DNA of 6,728 bases, from assembly GCA_030040415.1 (NCBI GenBank), contig JASHTT010000287.1, forward strand, positions 1 to 6,728, in the 5' to 3' direction. Shown piece after piece: positions 1 to 6,010 of this stretch (the first letter of the stretch is position 1; each line of letters starts with the position of its first letter). The translations under genes and the position numbers were made by a program. The notes beneath the pieces were generated by a model, which had not been told where the DNA came from, searched no databases, and was given only the letters and a program-made list of their open reading frames with translations. Source of the DNA: Streptosporangiaceae bacterium. GTDB taxonomy: Bacteria; Actinomycetota; Actinomycetes; Streptosporangiales; Streptosporangiaceae.

Positions 1-537
1 ATCACCACCGACCCCGACCTGGCGGACGGCGTGGACGCCGCGCTGGCCAAGGCGGTGCCGCGGGCCCGGCACGCGCAGCGGGTCGCGACCGCGCTGGCCG
101 GCCAGTCCGCGTGCGTGCTCACCGATGACCTGGACGGCGCGCTGGCCGTCTGCGACGCGTGGGCGCCCGAGCACCTGGAGATTCAGGCCAGGAACGCGCC
201 GTTGCTCGCCCGCCGTGTTCGCAACGCCGGTGCCGTCTTCGCTGGCCCGTTCGCTCCGGTGTCGCTCGGCGACTACCTGGCCGGCTCCAACCACGTGCTG
301 CCGACCGGAGGAACCGCGCGGTACACCGGCGGCCTGTCGGTGCTGTCCTTCCTGCGGGTCGTGCATATCGTCGAATGCGACCGGGCCGCGCTGGCTGCCG
401 CCGCGCCGTACATCGACGCACTCGGCGGCGCCGAGGACCTGGCCGCGCACGTCAACGCGGTCCGGGTCCGGGTACCGGACCCGGACCGCGTCGAGTTCCG
501 GACCGAGGGTTCGCTAGCCCAGCAGGAGACGCCGTGA
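1..537 (+). CDS. hisD: Histidinol dehydrogenase, C-terminal 178 residues (5' end outside window)
   Basis: HisD is a Zn-dependent, NAD-linked cytosolic enzyme that oxidises L-histidinol through histidinal to L-histidine, the last step of the pathway. The frame is open from base 1, and the start lies upstream of the window. Visible family landmarks, numbered from base 1, are APEHLEIQ at residues 55-62, containing the Glu-His pair (E57, H58) that acts in catalysis in HisD; SLGDYLAGSNHVLPT at 88-102, whose D91 corresponds to a zinc-ligand aspartate; and a C-terminal LAAH at 147-150, whose H150 fits the last zinc-ligand histidine. All expected C-terminal elements are present, so nothing suggests decay. 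The TGA stop (535-537) overlaps the hisC GTG start, which implies co-transcription and translational coupling. The identification is very secure. Confidence 0.97.
   Translation: MTTDPDLADGVDAALAKAVPRARHAQRVATALAGQSACVLTDDLDGALAVCDAWAPEHLEIQARNAPLLARRVRNAGAVFAGPFAPVSLGDYLAGSNHVLPTGGTARYTGGLSVLSFLRVVHIVECDRAALAAAAPYIDALGGAEDLAAHVNAVRVRVPDPDRVEFRTEGSLAQQETP
524..528 (+). promoter_or_regulatory. Ribosome binding site of hisC inside hisD
   Basis: An AGGAG sequence sits 5 nt before the GTG at 534. It fixes the hisC start at the hisD stop codon, even though the hisC frame stays open far upstream (to 159) inside hisD. Confidence 0.75.
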
Positions 538-1625
538 CAGCACTGCCCATCCGGTCCGAGCTAGCAGGCCGCTCTGGTTACGGAGCACCGCAGCTCGACG
601 TCCCGGTGCGGCTCAACACCAACGAGAACCCGTACCCGCCGTCGGCCGAACTTGTCGCCGACATCGCAGCCGCGGTCGCGGTGGCAGCCGCTGTCCTGAA
701 CCGTTATCCCGACCGCGACGCGATCAAGCTGAGGGATGCGCTCGCCCGCTACCTAGGCCACGGTCTCAGCGCGGAGCACACCTGGGCCGCGAACGGGTCG
801 AACGAGATCATCATGCAGCTGCTCCAGGTGTTCGGCGGCCCAGGGCGCAGCGCACTCGGCTTCGAACCGTCGTACTCGATGCACCCGCGCATCGCCGAGA
901 CGACGGCGACCCGCTGGATAGCGGCCGGGCGGGCCAGCGACTTCACGCTCGATCCGGCCTCTGCCGCGGAGGTCGTGAAGGCCGAGGAGCCCGACGTGGT
1001 GTTCTTGACCTCGCCGAACAACCCGACGGGTACGGCGATGCCACTCGCGGTCGCCGAGGCGGTCTGCGCTGTCGCTCCCGGCATGGTGGTGGTGGACGAG
1101 GCGTACGCGGAATTCGACCGGGATCCGGCGAACACGGCACTGACGCTGCTGCCGCGGTTCGGCCGGCTCGTCGTGGTGCGGACCATGTCCAAGGCGTTCG
1201 CGCTCGCCGGTGCGCGCATCGGTTACCTGGCTGCCGACCCGGCGGTCGTGCAGGCCGTGCAGCTCGTCCGGATGCCTTATCACCTGTCCGCGGTGTCGCA
1301 GGCAGTTGCGCTGACCGCGCTGGAGCACTCAGCCGAACTGCTCTCGACGGTCGCGGCGATCCGCGAGGAACGCGACAAGCTCGTCGTCAGCCTGCGCGGC
1401 ATGGGGCTGCAAGCCGCCGAGTCTGATACGAACTTCGTGCTGTTCGGCTTGTTCGCAGACCGGCACGCGGTCTGGCAGTCGCTGCTCGATCGCGGCGTCC
1501 TGATCCGCGAAGCCGGCCCGCCACAATGGCTGCGCGCGACCGTGGGGACAGCCGGCGAGAATGCCACGTTCCTCAATCAACTCAAGAACGTGCTCGGCGG
1601 CTCCGAATCGCTGGCGGCTGAGTGA
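534..1625 (+). CDS. hisC: Histidinol-phosphate aminotransferase
   Basis: HisC is a PLP-dependent fold-type I aminotransferase that converts imidazole-acetol phosphate and glutamate to histidinol phosphate and 2-oxoglutarate. The 363-residue product has the usual family length. Motifs in order are LNTNENPYPPS (27-37), N90 in the ANGSNE cofactor-binding segment, PNNPTG (161-166), VVDEAY (186-191) with D188 expected to contact the PLP pyridine nitrogen, SKAFALAGARIGY (219-231) with K220 as the Schiff-base lysine and R228 near the PLP phosphate, and LRATVGT (333-339) with R334 as the substrate-carboxylate/phosphate arginine. The GTG start at 534 is preferred because AGGAG precedes it and it overlaps the hisD stop in a GTGA arrangement. 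The longer open frame back to 159 reads through hisD out of frame. The gene ends in a GTGA overlap with hisB. HisC paralogues can act on aromatic amino acids, but this position argues for histidine synthesis. Confidence 0.97.
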   Translation: MTALPIRSELAGRSGYGAPQLDVPVRLNTNENPYPPSAELVADIAAAVAVAAAVLNRYPDRDAIKLRDALARYLGHGLSAEHTWAANGSNEIIMQLLQVFGGPGRSALGFEPSYSMHPRIAETTATRWIAAGRASDFTLDPASAAEVVKAEEPDVVFLTSPNNPTGTAMPLAVAEAVCAVAPGMVVVDEAYAEFDRDPANTALTLLPRFGRLVVVRTMSKAFALAGARIGYLAADPAVVQAVQLVRMPYHLSAVSQAVALTALEHSAELLSTVAAIREERDKLVVSLRGMGLQAAESDTNFVLFGLFADRHAVWQSLLDRGVLIREAGPPQWLRATVGTAGENATFLNQLKNVLGGSESLAAE

Positions 1626-2215
1626 ACAGGTTCGCGCGCGTCGAGCGGGTCACCGGCGAGACGAAGGTGACCGTGGCGGTTGGCCTGGACGGCGCGGGCG
1701 CGGTGCTCGCTGAGACCGGCGTGCCGTTCTTCGACCACATGCTGTCGCAGCTCGGCCGGCACGCCAGCCTGGACCTCACCGTGCAGGCGCGCGGCGACAT
1801 CGAGGTGGACGCGCACCACACGGTCGAAGACACCGCCATCGCGCTCGGCCAGGCGCTGCGCGAGGCGCTCGGCGACAAAGCGGGCATCTGCCGGTTCGGT
1901 GACGCGCTGGTGCCGCTGGACGAGACGCTCGTGCGTGCCGCCGTCGACCTGTCCGGGCGGCCGTACCTGGTGCACACCGAGCCGGAGCCGATGGCCCCGC
2001 TCATCGGCACCTACGACACGACGCTGACCAGGCACTTCTTCGAGTCGCTCGCGCACTCGGCGGCAATCTGCGTGCACCTGGACGTGCTGCGCGGGCGCAA
2101 TCCGCACCACATAGTGGAGGCGCAGTTCAAGGCGTTCGCCCGGGCGCTGCGCACGGCGGCGGCGCCCGATCCGCGGTCGGGCGGGTCTGTGCCGAGTACC
2201 AAGGGCGTCTTGTAG
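1622..2215 (+). CDS. hisB: Imidazoleglycerol-phosphate dehydratase
   Basis: HisB (IGPD) is a Mn-dependent enzyme that dehydrates imidazole-glycerol phosphate to imidazole-acetol phosphate, the substrate of HisC. The 197-residue product is the monofunctional type without the histidinol-phosphate phosphatase domain found in enterobacteria. Metal-binding motifs are intact: FFDHML (36-41, H39), HHTVED (65-70, with H65, H66 and E69) and HHIVEAQFKA (162-171, with H162, H163 and E166). The C-terminal PSTKGVL matches the conserved family ending. The GTG start at 1622 overlaps the hisC TGA by four bases, with no clear Shine-Dalgarno sequence, so translation probably depends on ribosomes terminating on hisC. 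A stem-loop follows at 2224-2242, and the next gene runs convergently, so hisB is likely the last gene of the hisD-hisC-hisB transcript. Confidence 0.97.
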   Translation: MNRFARVERVTGETKVTVAVGLDGAGAVLAETGVPFFDHMLSQLGRHASLDLTVQARGDIEVDAHHTVEDTAIALGQALREALGDKAGICRFGDALVPLDETLVRAAVDLSGRPYLVHTEPEPMAPLIGTYDTTLTRHFFESLAHSAAICVHLDVLRGRNPHHIVEAQFKAFARALRTAAAPDPRSGGSVPSTKGVL

Positions 2216-2223
2216 CCCCGAGT

Positions 2224-2242
2224 GCCTTGGCTCGGCCAGGGC
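2224..2242 (+). terminator. Candidate GC-rich stem-loop terminator after hisB
   Basis: The inverted repeat GCCTTGGC/GCCAGGGC (2224-2231 and 2235-2242) forms eight base pairs with one U-G wobble and a three-base TCG loop, starting 9 nt after the hisB stop. There is no U-tract, which is common for proposed actinobacterial terminators. Read on the minus strand, the wobble becomes a C-A mismatch, so the hairpin is stronger for hisB than for the convergent EthD-like gene. Function is inferred from structure and position only. Confidence 0.45.
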
Positions 2243-2250
2243 GGCGGACG

Positions 2251-2565
2251 CTACCCGGCGGTGTCGTCCGCGGTGAAGATCATGCTGCGCACCAGGGCAA
2301 GCTCCTGGAGGCGTGCCGCATCGGCGGCGGTGGCGCGGCCCTCGGGCGAGGCGAACGCGGCCCGCAACTCGTCCATAGTGTCCCACTCCAGCTCGGCGAC
2401 CAGGTAGTACGGCTCGCCGCGGACGGCTCCGGCGTCCCGGCCGACCGTGTAGTGCCGCAGTCCTGGCAGCTGCAAGGCGAGCGGAATGTGGACCTCGCGG
2501 TAGTGCCGGTCGAAAGCGTCGGGGTCGGCTGGTGTCTCGTACAAGGCGAGGAAGCGGGCCGTCAT
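2251..2565 (-). CDS. EthD-like dimeric alpha/beta-barrel protein
   Basis: This 104-residue protein resembles the EthD family of small ferredoxin-like folds that dimerise into an alpha/beta barrel. Members occur as accessory or catalytic proteins in degradative and polyketide-tailoring pathways, but most have no known reaction. The signature is in the first half: FDRHYREVHIPLA at 18-30 (conserved Y22 and H26), followed by LPGLRHYTVGR at 33-43; a YYLVAELEW strand occupies 53-61. The length suits a single stand-alone domain. The ATG start at 2565 is supported by GGAG (2575-2572) six bases upstream. The gene converges on hisB and diverges from the SDR gene across 73 bp, which suggests shared control with the SDR. 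It has no expected role in histidine synthesis. The family call is fairly secure; the substrate is unknown. Confidence 0.82.
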   Translation of the reverse strand: MTARFLALYETPADPDAFDRHYREVHIPLALQLPGLRHYTVGRDAGAVRGEPYYLVAELEWDTMDELRAAFASPEGRATAADAARLQELALVRSMIFTADDTAG

Positions 2566-2620
2566 CGTGTTCTCCGGGTGGTCGTGGCGAGGTCGTGATT
2601 CCTGCCGTTGGCGCAGCTAC

Positions 2621-2630
2621 ACGCTAACGT
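2621..2630. promoter_or_regulatory. Overlapping divergent -10 elements between the EthD-like and SDR genes
   Basis: On the plus strand TAACGT (2625-2630) fits the actinobacterial TANNNT -10 pattern and lies 8 nt before the SDR GTG, giving a predicted transcript start at 2637-2639. On the minus strand TAGCGT (2626-2621) also fits and would start the EthD-like transcript near 2614, leaving a leader of about 49 nt that contains GGAG. The two hexamers share the central TA. A 12-bp imperfect palindrome (CTAACGTGATAG, 2624-2635) covers the same place and could be an operator. The -35 regions are weak: CTGCCG at 2602-2607 is the best plus-strand candidate, with a 17-nt spacer. Confidence 0.45.
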
Positions 2631-2638
2631 GATAGTTC

Positions 2639-3460
2639 GTGGCCGGAAGCCTGCCTGAGACCGGTTCGCGGCGCGTGGCGCTGGTGACCGGGGCGAGCCG
2701 GGGGATCGGGCGCGGTGTCGCGGTTGCGCTCGGGCGGGCTGGCTGGGTCGTCTACGTCACGGCCCGGTCGTCGGCGGCCCGCCGAACGTCGCACCTGCCG
2801 GGGACCGTCGAGGAGACGGCAGCGGCGGTGAGTGCAGCCTCTGGAGAGGGTGTCGCCGTGGTCTGTGATCACCGCGACGATGCCGCTGTTGCTGATGTCG
2901 CCGCTCGGATAGGAGACGAGCGCGGGCGGCTGGACCTCCTGGTCAACAACGCGTGGGCTGGTTACGAGCGGCTGAACGCCGGGGCGTTCGAAGAGTGGAA
3001 CGCCCCGCTGTGGGAGCAGCCCGTCGAGTTGTTCGACGCCATGTTCGCCGGCGGAGTTCGCACTCACTACGTGGCGCTTGCCGTCTGTGCGCCGCTGCTG
3101 ATCCGTACGCCTGGCAGCCTCGTCGTAGCCATCTCGGTCGCTGCTCCAGAGGCGGACCAGGCGCGCTTCGGGGCCGCCTACGCGATGGCCAAGACCGCCG
3201 ACGACAGGCTCGCGCTCGCGGCTGGTGTCCAGTTGCGCGAGCACGGTGTCGCGTCTGTCGCGCTGCACCCGGACTGGGTGCGGACCGAGGGCGTGCTCCA
3301 GTTCGCCGACCAGGTGGACCTGACCGGATCCCAGTCGCCGGAAGGAGTCGGCCGCGCTGTCGTCGCGCTGGCCGGCGATCCGGGCGTGATGAACCTGACC
3401 GGTCGTGCCCTACCGGTGAGCGAGCTGGCCGAGCGTTACGGCGTGGATGTGCTGACCTAG
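2639..3460 (+). CDS. Short-chain dehydrogenase/reductase, DHRS1-like
   Basis: This 273-residue classical-type SDR is predicted to be a cytosolic NAD(P)-dependent oxidoreductase. The Rossmann glycine motif TGASRGIG is at 17-24, the NNAG-type motif appears as NNAWAG at 103-108, the catalytic serine is probably S166 in VVAISVAA, and the catalytic pair is Y181 and K185 in YAMAK. Features resembling the DHRS1-like subgroup are the CDH segment at 76-78, the aromatic residue in NNAWAG, an insertion rich in Trp and Phe after it (W120, W125, F132), and PDWVRTEG (211-218) where many SDRs have PGxVxT. The GTG at 2639 is chosen because it leaves a natural N-terminus before the first beta-strand and a -10 element lies just upstream. 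No Shine-Dalgarno sequence is visible, so the mRNA may be leaderless. It interrupts the usual hisB-hisH neighbourhood. The substrate cannot be inferred. Confidence 0.9.
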   Translation: MAGSLPETGSRRVALVTGASRGIGRGVAVALGRAGWVVYVTARSSAARRTSHLPGTVEETAAAVSAASGEGVAVVCDHRDDAAVADVAARIGDERGRLDLLVNNAWAGYERLNAGAFEEWNAPLWEQPVELFDAMFAGGVRTHYVALAVCAPLLIRTPGSLVVAISVAAPEADQARFGAAYAMAKTADDRLALAAGVQLREHGVASVALHPDWVRTEGVLQFADQVDLTGSQSPEGVGRAVVALAGDPGVMNLTGRALPVSELAERYGVDVLT

Positions 3461-3496
3461 CTCGTTCACCAGCGAGCCGGTCTGGCCTGAACCGGC
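3460..3496 (+). terminator. Two adjacent stem-loops after the SDR gene
   Basis: GCTCG/CGAGC (3460-3464 and 3473-3477) is immediately followed by a perfect six-base repeat GCCGGT/ACCGGC (3476-3481 and 3491-3496) with a nine-base loop. The two stems share bases 3476-3477, so they cannot both form completely. CTGGC (3482-3486) could also pair with GCCAG (3498-3502). No U-tract follows. A weak terminator separating the SDR transcript from hisH is the simplest reading. Confidence 0.3.
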
Positions 3497-3511
3497 AGCC
3501 AGGTCGGTCGG

Positions 3512-3517
3512 TAGCCT
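3512..3517 (+). promoter_or_regulatory. Candidate -10 element for hisH-hisA
   Basis: TAGCCT matches TANNNT and would start transcription near 3524, giving a leader of about 53 nt before hisH. The nearest -35-like hexamer is CTGAAC (3487-3492) with a 19-nt spacer, which is weak. The leader contains a small hairpin (3540-3544 with 3549-3553, loop AAAG) followed by GGGAG (3564-3568), a good Shine-Dalgarno sequence 8 nt before the hisH ATG. A promoter is expected here because hisH is cut off from hisB by a minus-strand gene. Confidence 0.4.
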
Positions 3518-3576
3518 GGGCGGGTATCGGCGACGCCGCGCCGGAAAGCCGGCTGACACCAACGGGAGCCTGTGCC

Positions 3577-4200
3577 ATGACGCATCGGCCGGTCGTGGTC
3601 GTTCTCGACTACGGCTCTGGCAACCTGCGGTCGGCGCAGCGCGCCCTGGCCCGGGTCGGCGCGGACGTTCAGGTGACCGCCGACGCCGATGCTGCACTGA
3701 ACGCCGACGGACTGGTGGTGCCGGGCGTGGGCGCCTTCGCCGCCTGCATGGCCGGGCTTCGCGCGGTCGGCGGCGAGCAGGTGATCGCCAAGCGGCTGGC
3801 CAGCGCGCGGCCAGTCCTCGGCATCTGCGTCGGCATGCAGGTGCTGTTCGCGGCCGGCGACGAGCACGGCGAGCGGGCCGAAGGCTGTGGCTGCTGGCCG
3901 GGCGTCGTGCACAGGCTGGCCGCTCCCGTGCTCCCGCATATGGGCTGGAACGACGTCACGCACCCGGACGGCTCTCGGTTGCTGGCCGGCATCGGGGCGG
4001 ATGCCATGTTCTACTTCGTGCACTCGTACGCGGCGACGACCGAGCCGCCGGGGGGCGCGCTGACTGGCTGGGCCACGCACGGCGAGGACTTCGTGGCGCT
4101 GGTCGAGGATGGCCCGCTGATGGCCACTCAGTTCCACCCGGAGAAGTCGGCCGACGCCGGCTCCGCGCTGCTCGCCAACTGGCTGGAGATACTCGCCTAA
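3577..4200 (+). CDS. hisH: Imidazole glycerol phosphate synthase, glutaminase subunit
   Basis: HisH is a class I glutamine amidotransferase. It hydrolyses glutamine and channels ammonia to HisF, which makes imidazole-glycerol phosphate and AICAR from PRFAR. The 207-residue length is typical. Visible elements are LDYGSGNL near the N-terminus (10-17), the oxyanion-strand motif PGVG (49-52), the nucleophile elbow GICVGMQ with C84, HMGWN (121-125), FVHSYA (147-152) at the interdomain interface, and FHPEKS (186-191) with H187 and E189 completing the Cys-His-Glu triad. The frame stays open far upstream, but the ATG at 3577 has GGGAG 8 nt before it and gives the canonical N-terminus. The gene ends 16 nt before hisA. 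Its partner hisF lies 2.2 kb downstream, beyond the kinase and Rid genes. Confidence 0.97.
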   Translation: MTHRPVVVVLDYGSGNLRSAQRALARVGADVQVTADADAALNADGLVVPGVGAFAACMAGLRAVGGEQVIAKRLASARPVLGICVGMQVLFAAGDEHGERAEGCGCWPGVVHRLAAPVLPHMGWNDVTHPDGSRLLAGIGADAMFYFVHSYAATTEPPGGALTGWATHGEDFVALVEDGPLMATQFHPEKSADAGSALLANWLEILA

Positions 4201-4216
4201 GCATGGGAGCACGGTC

Positions 4217-4939
4217 ATGAGCCTGGTGCTGCTGCCCGCCGTCGACGTGTCCGGCGGGCAGGCCGTCCGGCTGGTACAGGGCGCGGCAGGCACCGAGACA
4301 AGCTACGGCGACCCTGCTGAAGCCGCGCTCGCCTGGCAGGAGGCCGGGGCGGACTGGATCCACCTGGTCGACCTGGACGCGGCCTTCGGCCGCGGGTCGA
4401 ACGCCCCGCTGCTGGCCAGCCTGGTCGGCAGGCTGGAGGTCAAGGTGGAGCTGTCCGGCGGCATCCGCAACGATGCGGCCCTAGCGGCGGCACTGGCCAC
4501 CGGCTGCGAGCGAGTCGTGGTGGGCACCGCGGCGCTCGAGGACCCGGACTGGGTGAGCCGGGCGATATCCGAGCACGGTGACCGCATCGCCGTCGGGCTC
4601 GACGTCCGCGGCACGCGGCTGGCCGCGCGGGGCTGGACGAGCGACGGCGGGGAACTAGACGACGCGATGGGCCGGCTGGAGAACGACGGTTGCCGGCGCT
4701 ACGTCGTCACCGACATTGAAAAGGACGGCATGCTGCGCGGGCCGAACCTGGACCTGCTCCGGCACGTGTGCGCGCGGACCGGCAGCCCGGTGGTTGCCAG
4801 CGGTGGCGTGTCCAGCCTCGGCGACCTGCTGGCGATCGCGCAGCTTGTCCCGCTAGGCGTGGAGGGCGCGATCGTCGGCAAGGCGCTGTACGCGGGGGCG
4901 TTCACGCTGCCCGATGCGCTCGCAGCCGTGACGGCGTGA
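4217..4939 (+). CDS. hisA: ProFAR isomerase HisA, probably bifunctional PriA type
   Basis: HisA is a TIM-barrel enzyme that performs the Amadori rearrangement of ProFAR to PRFAR. In many actinobacteria the same gene (priA) also serves as TrpF, isomerising phosphoribosyl anthranilate in tryptophan synthesis. The 240-residue product has the expected catalytic aspartates D10 (LPAVDV) and D166 (VVTDIEKDG), phosphate-binding segments SGGI (80-83) and SGGV (195-198), and R18 in GQAVRLVQG. The loop ARGWTSDGG (137-145), with R138 and W140, matches the PriA loop whose Arg and Trp alternate between the two substrates in the mycobacterial enzyme. GGGAG (4205-4209) lies 7 nt before the ATG, and the 16-nt gap from hisH indicates one transcript. 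The HisA call is firm. Bifunctionality is inferred from the phylum and this loop, and would be supported by absence of trpF elsewhere in the genome. Confidence 0.95.
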   Translation: MSLVLLPAVDVSGGQAVRLVQGAAGTETSYGDPAEAALAWQEAGADWIHLVDLDAAFGRGSNAPLLASLVGRLEVKVELSGGIRNDAALAAALATGCERVVVGTAALEDPDWVSRAISEHGDRIAVGLDVRGTRLAARGWTSDGGELDDAMGRLENDGCRRYVVTDIEKDGMLRGPNLDLLRHVCARTGSPVVASGGVSSLGDLLAIAQLVPLGVEGAIVGKALYAGAFTLPDALAAVTA

Positions 4940-4958
4940 GCGTCGCCCGGTGAGGAAA

Positions 4959-5023
4959 GCGGCAATAGCCGCATAACGCCGATACGGCCGGCCGTGGGCC
5001 TGGTTAGGCCGCGCGTTGGCGCG
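4959..5023 (+). terminator. Cluster of three short hairpins after hisA
   Basis: Three five-base-pair stems with four-base loops occur in the 109-bp gap after hisA: GCGGC-AATA-GCCGC (4959-4972), GGCCT-GGTT-AGGCC (4997-5010) and CGCGC-GTTG-GCGCG (5010-5023). The last two share one base. None is followed by a U-tract. They could end or slow the hisH-hisA transcript or protect its 3' end. Short GC-rich stems arise easily by chance in DNA of this composition, so the call is tentative. Confidence 0.25.
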
Positions 5024-5036
5024 TCGTGTTCGCCGA

Positions 5037-5042
5037 TATGGT
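5037..5042 (+). promoter_or_regulatory. -10 element for the kinase gene, placed for a leaderless transcript
   Basis: TATGGT ends exactly 6 nt before the ATG at 5049, so the normal start point would fall on the A of the start codon. A TTGGCG (5016-5021) could serve as -35, but its 15-nt spacer is short. This placement and the absence of a Shine-Dalgarno sequence favour the ATG at 5049 over the in-frame TTG at 5016, which lies upstream of the -10 element. Confidence 0.5.
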
Positions 5043-5048
5043 CGCCGG

Positions 5049-5906
5049 ATGGACGATCGGCTGGCGCGCTATCTCGCTGTGCTGTCGGCTGACGGTCATC
5101 CGGTGTCCGCCTACGCCGCCGAGCTGAAGTCCGGTCAGTTCCACGATGTCGTGCTCGCCGGGGAGGTCGCTTACCGGTTCCCGCGAGACGAGGAGTCGCG
5201 GCGTCGGCTGCCGGCCCGGGTGGCTCGGCTCGATGCGCTGGCACGCCATCGGCTTCCGGTGACGATCCCGGAGCCGCTGGACGCGACCCGCATAGACGAG
5301 CCGGTCGGCAACTGCTACCTGGCGGTGCGCCGCGTGCGCGGCGAACCTGCGGAGCCCGGCCAGGTCAGCGGCTCGGCTGCGCTCGTCACCGGACTCGCCG
5401 CGCTGCTCGACGACATGGCCAGGCTCGGCCAAGAGGACGAGGTCCGCTCGGTTGTGCCGGCGGCGCCGCCGGGACAGTGGCTGGACTGGGCCGCACAAGT
5501 CCGCCAGGTGCTGTTTCCGGTTATGTCGCCCGCCGGGCGCAGTCGGGCGGAGGCCGAGCTGACCGCGGTGTCGGCCGTCGCGGCGTCGGGTGACGCTCTG
5601 GTGCATTCCGACCTCGGCGGCGCCAACCTGCTGCTGACGCGCCACGACAGCGTACCGAGGGTCACCGGCGTGCTGGATTGGGACGAAGCCTGCATCGGAA
5701 ACCAAGCCAGCGACCTCGCGTCGCTCGCCGTCACGTTCGGCTGGGAGGTCGCCGAGCTGATCGTTGCGGCGCGCAGCCAGCCAGACCGGCAGAAGCTCAC
5801 CTCTGCGCGGCTGATCGCGGCGACGTTCGCGCTGCAGCAAGCACTGCCCGCGGCTCTCAGCGGTGACCGGGAGAACCTCGACGACGGGCTCACCGGCTAC
5901 CGGTGA
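5049..5906 (+). CDS. APH-family small-molecule phosphotransferase
   Basis: This 285-residue kinase belongs to the aminoglycoside/macrolide phosphotransferase (APH) fold, related to protein kinases. It is expected to transfer phosphate from a nucleotide to a small-molecule hydroxyl. The N-lobe shows a nucleotide-binding region around 28-48 with a YRFPR segment (42-46), where macrolide-kinase-like members carry a similar fRfPr stretch. The catalytic loop is VHSDLGGANLL (185-195), with the Brenner residues H186, D188 and N193. The metal-binding aspartate of the DFG-equivalent is D210 or D212 in VLDWDEACIG (208-217), followed by the usual SDLA. All key residues are present, so it should be active. 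The ATG at 5049 is selected from the adjacent -10 element. It stands alone between hisA and the Rid gene, a place where a kinase is not needed for histidine synthesis. Resistance, choline or homoserine-type substrates are all possible, and none is indicated. Confidence 0.87.
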   Translation: MDDRLARYLAVLSADGHPVSAYAAELKSGQFHDVVLAGEVAYRFPRDEESRRRLPARVARLDALARHRLPVTIPEPLDATRIDEPVGNCYLAVRRVRGEPAEPGQVSGSAALVTGLAALLDDMARLGQEDEVRSVVPAAPPGQWLDWAAQVRQVLFPVMSPAGRSRAEAELTAVSAVAASGDALVHSDLGGANLLLTRHDSVPRVTGVLDWDEACIGNQASDLASLAVTFGWEVAELIVAARSQPDRQKLTSARLIAATFALQQALPAALSGDRENLDDGLTGYR

Positions 5907-5995
5907 AGCACGCCTAGCGCTCCGTCCCTGAACACGACGCCGGGATATTCGTCGATGCGGATGTACGACGGACTCGAGACTGGTCCGACGATCAC
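5897..5995 (-). pseudogene. Relic of an actinobacterial protein N-terminus (32 codons)
   Basis: The minus strand from a GTG at 5995 reads 32 codons to a TAG at 5897. The core SYIRIDEYPGVVFRDG (residues 10-25) strongly resembles, from memory, the N-terminus of a family of actinobacterial proteins of about 100-130 residues that begins like Y-x-R-x-D-D-H-P-G-I-x-F-R-D-G-x-x-G-R-R-A. The resemblance ends just after the FRDG motif, and the rest of the domain is absent because the kinase gene occupies the adjoining DNA. Of the 15 codons from the Tyr to the last Gly, 12 end in G or C, as in real genes here. No Shine-Dalgarno sequence is visible. It overlaps the last 10 bases of the kinase gene tail-to-tail. 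A truncated gene is the best explanation; a translated micropeptide or chance remains possible. Confidence 0.4.
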
Positions 5996-6010
5996 CGGAA
6001 AGCAGGCCGA

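Noticed and set aside
159..533. Upstream extension of the hisC frame to a start at 159
   Set aside because: It overlaps hisD in another frame, has no HisC-like sequence, and the GTG at 534 has AGGAG and the stop-start overlap.
1577..2386. Long minus-strand open frame opposite hisB, and similar frames opposite hisC, SDR, hisH and the kinase
   Set aside because: They are Arg/Ala/Pro-rich shadows of high-GC genes with no recognisable domains, and they lie against plus-strand genes with clear motifs.
2631..2636. GATAGT as the SDR -10 element
   Set aside because: It ends only two bases before the GTG, so transcription would begin inside the coding sequence; TAACGT just upstream fits better.
3524..3576. 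T-box, riboswitch or histidine attenuator in the hisH leader
   Set aside because: The leader is only about 53 nt, has one small hairpin, no T-box-like sequence and no run of histidine codons.
2216..3576. Mobile element carrying the EthD/SDR pair
   Set aside because: No transposase, integrase, terminal inverted repeats or flanking direct repeats could be seen around this insert.
4984..5000. Repeat of GGCCGGCCGTG between hisA and the kinase and again in hisF (6484-6496)
   Set aside because: It is a short GC-rich string, one copy is inside coding sequence at a conserved protein position, and chance is sufficient.
5016..5048. TTG at 5016 as start of the kinase
   Set aside because: The extra 11 residues are arginine-rich and unlike the family, and the start would lie upstream of the well-placed -10 element.
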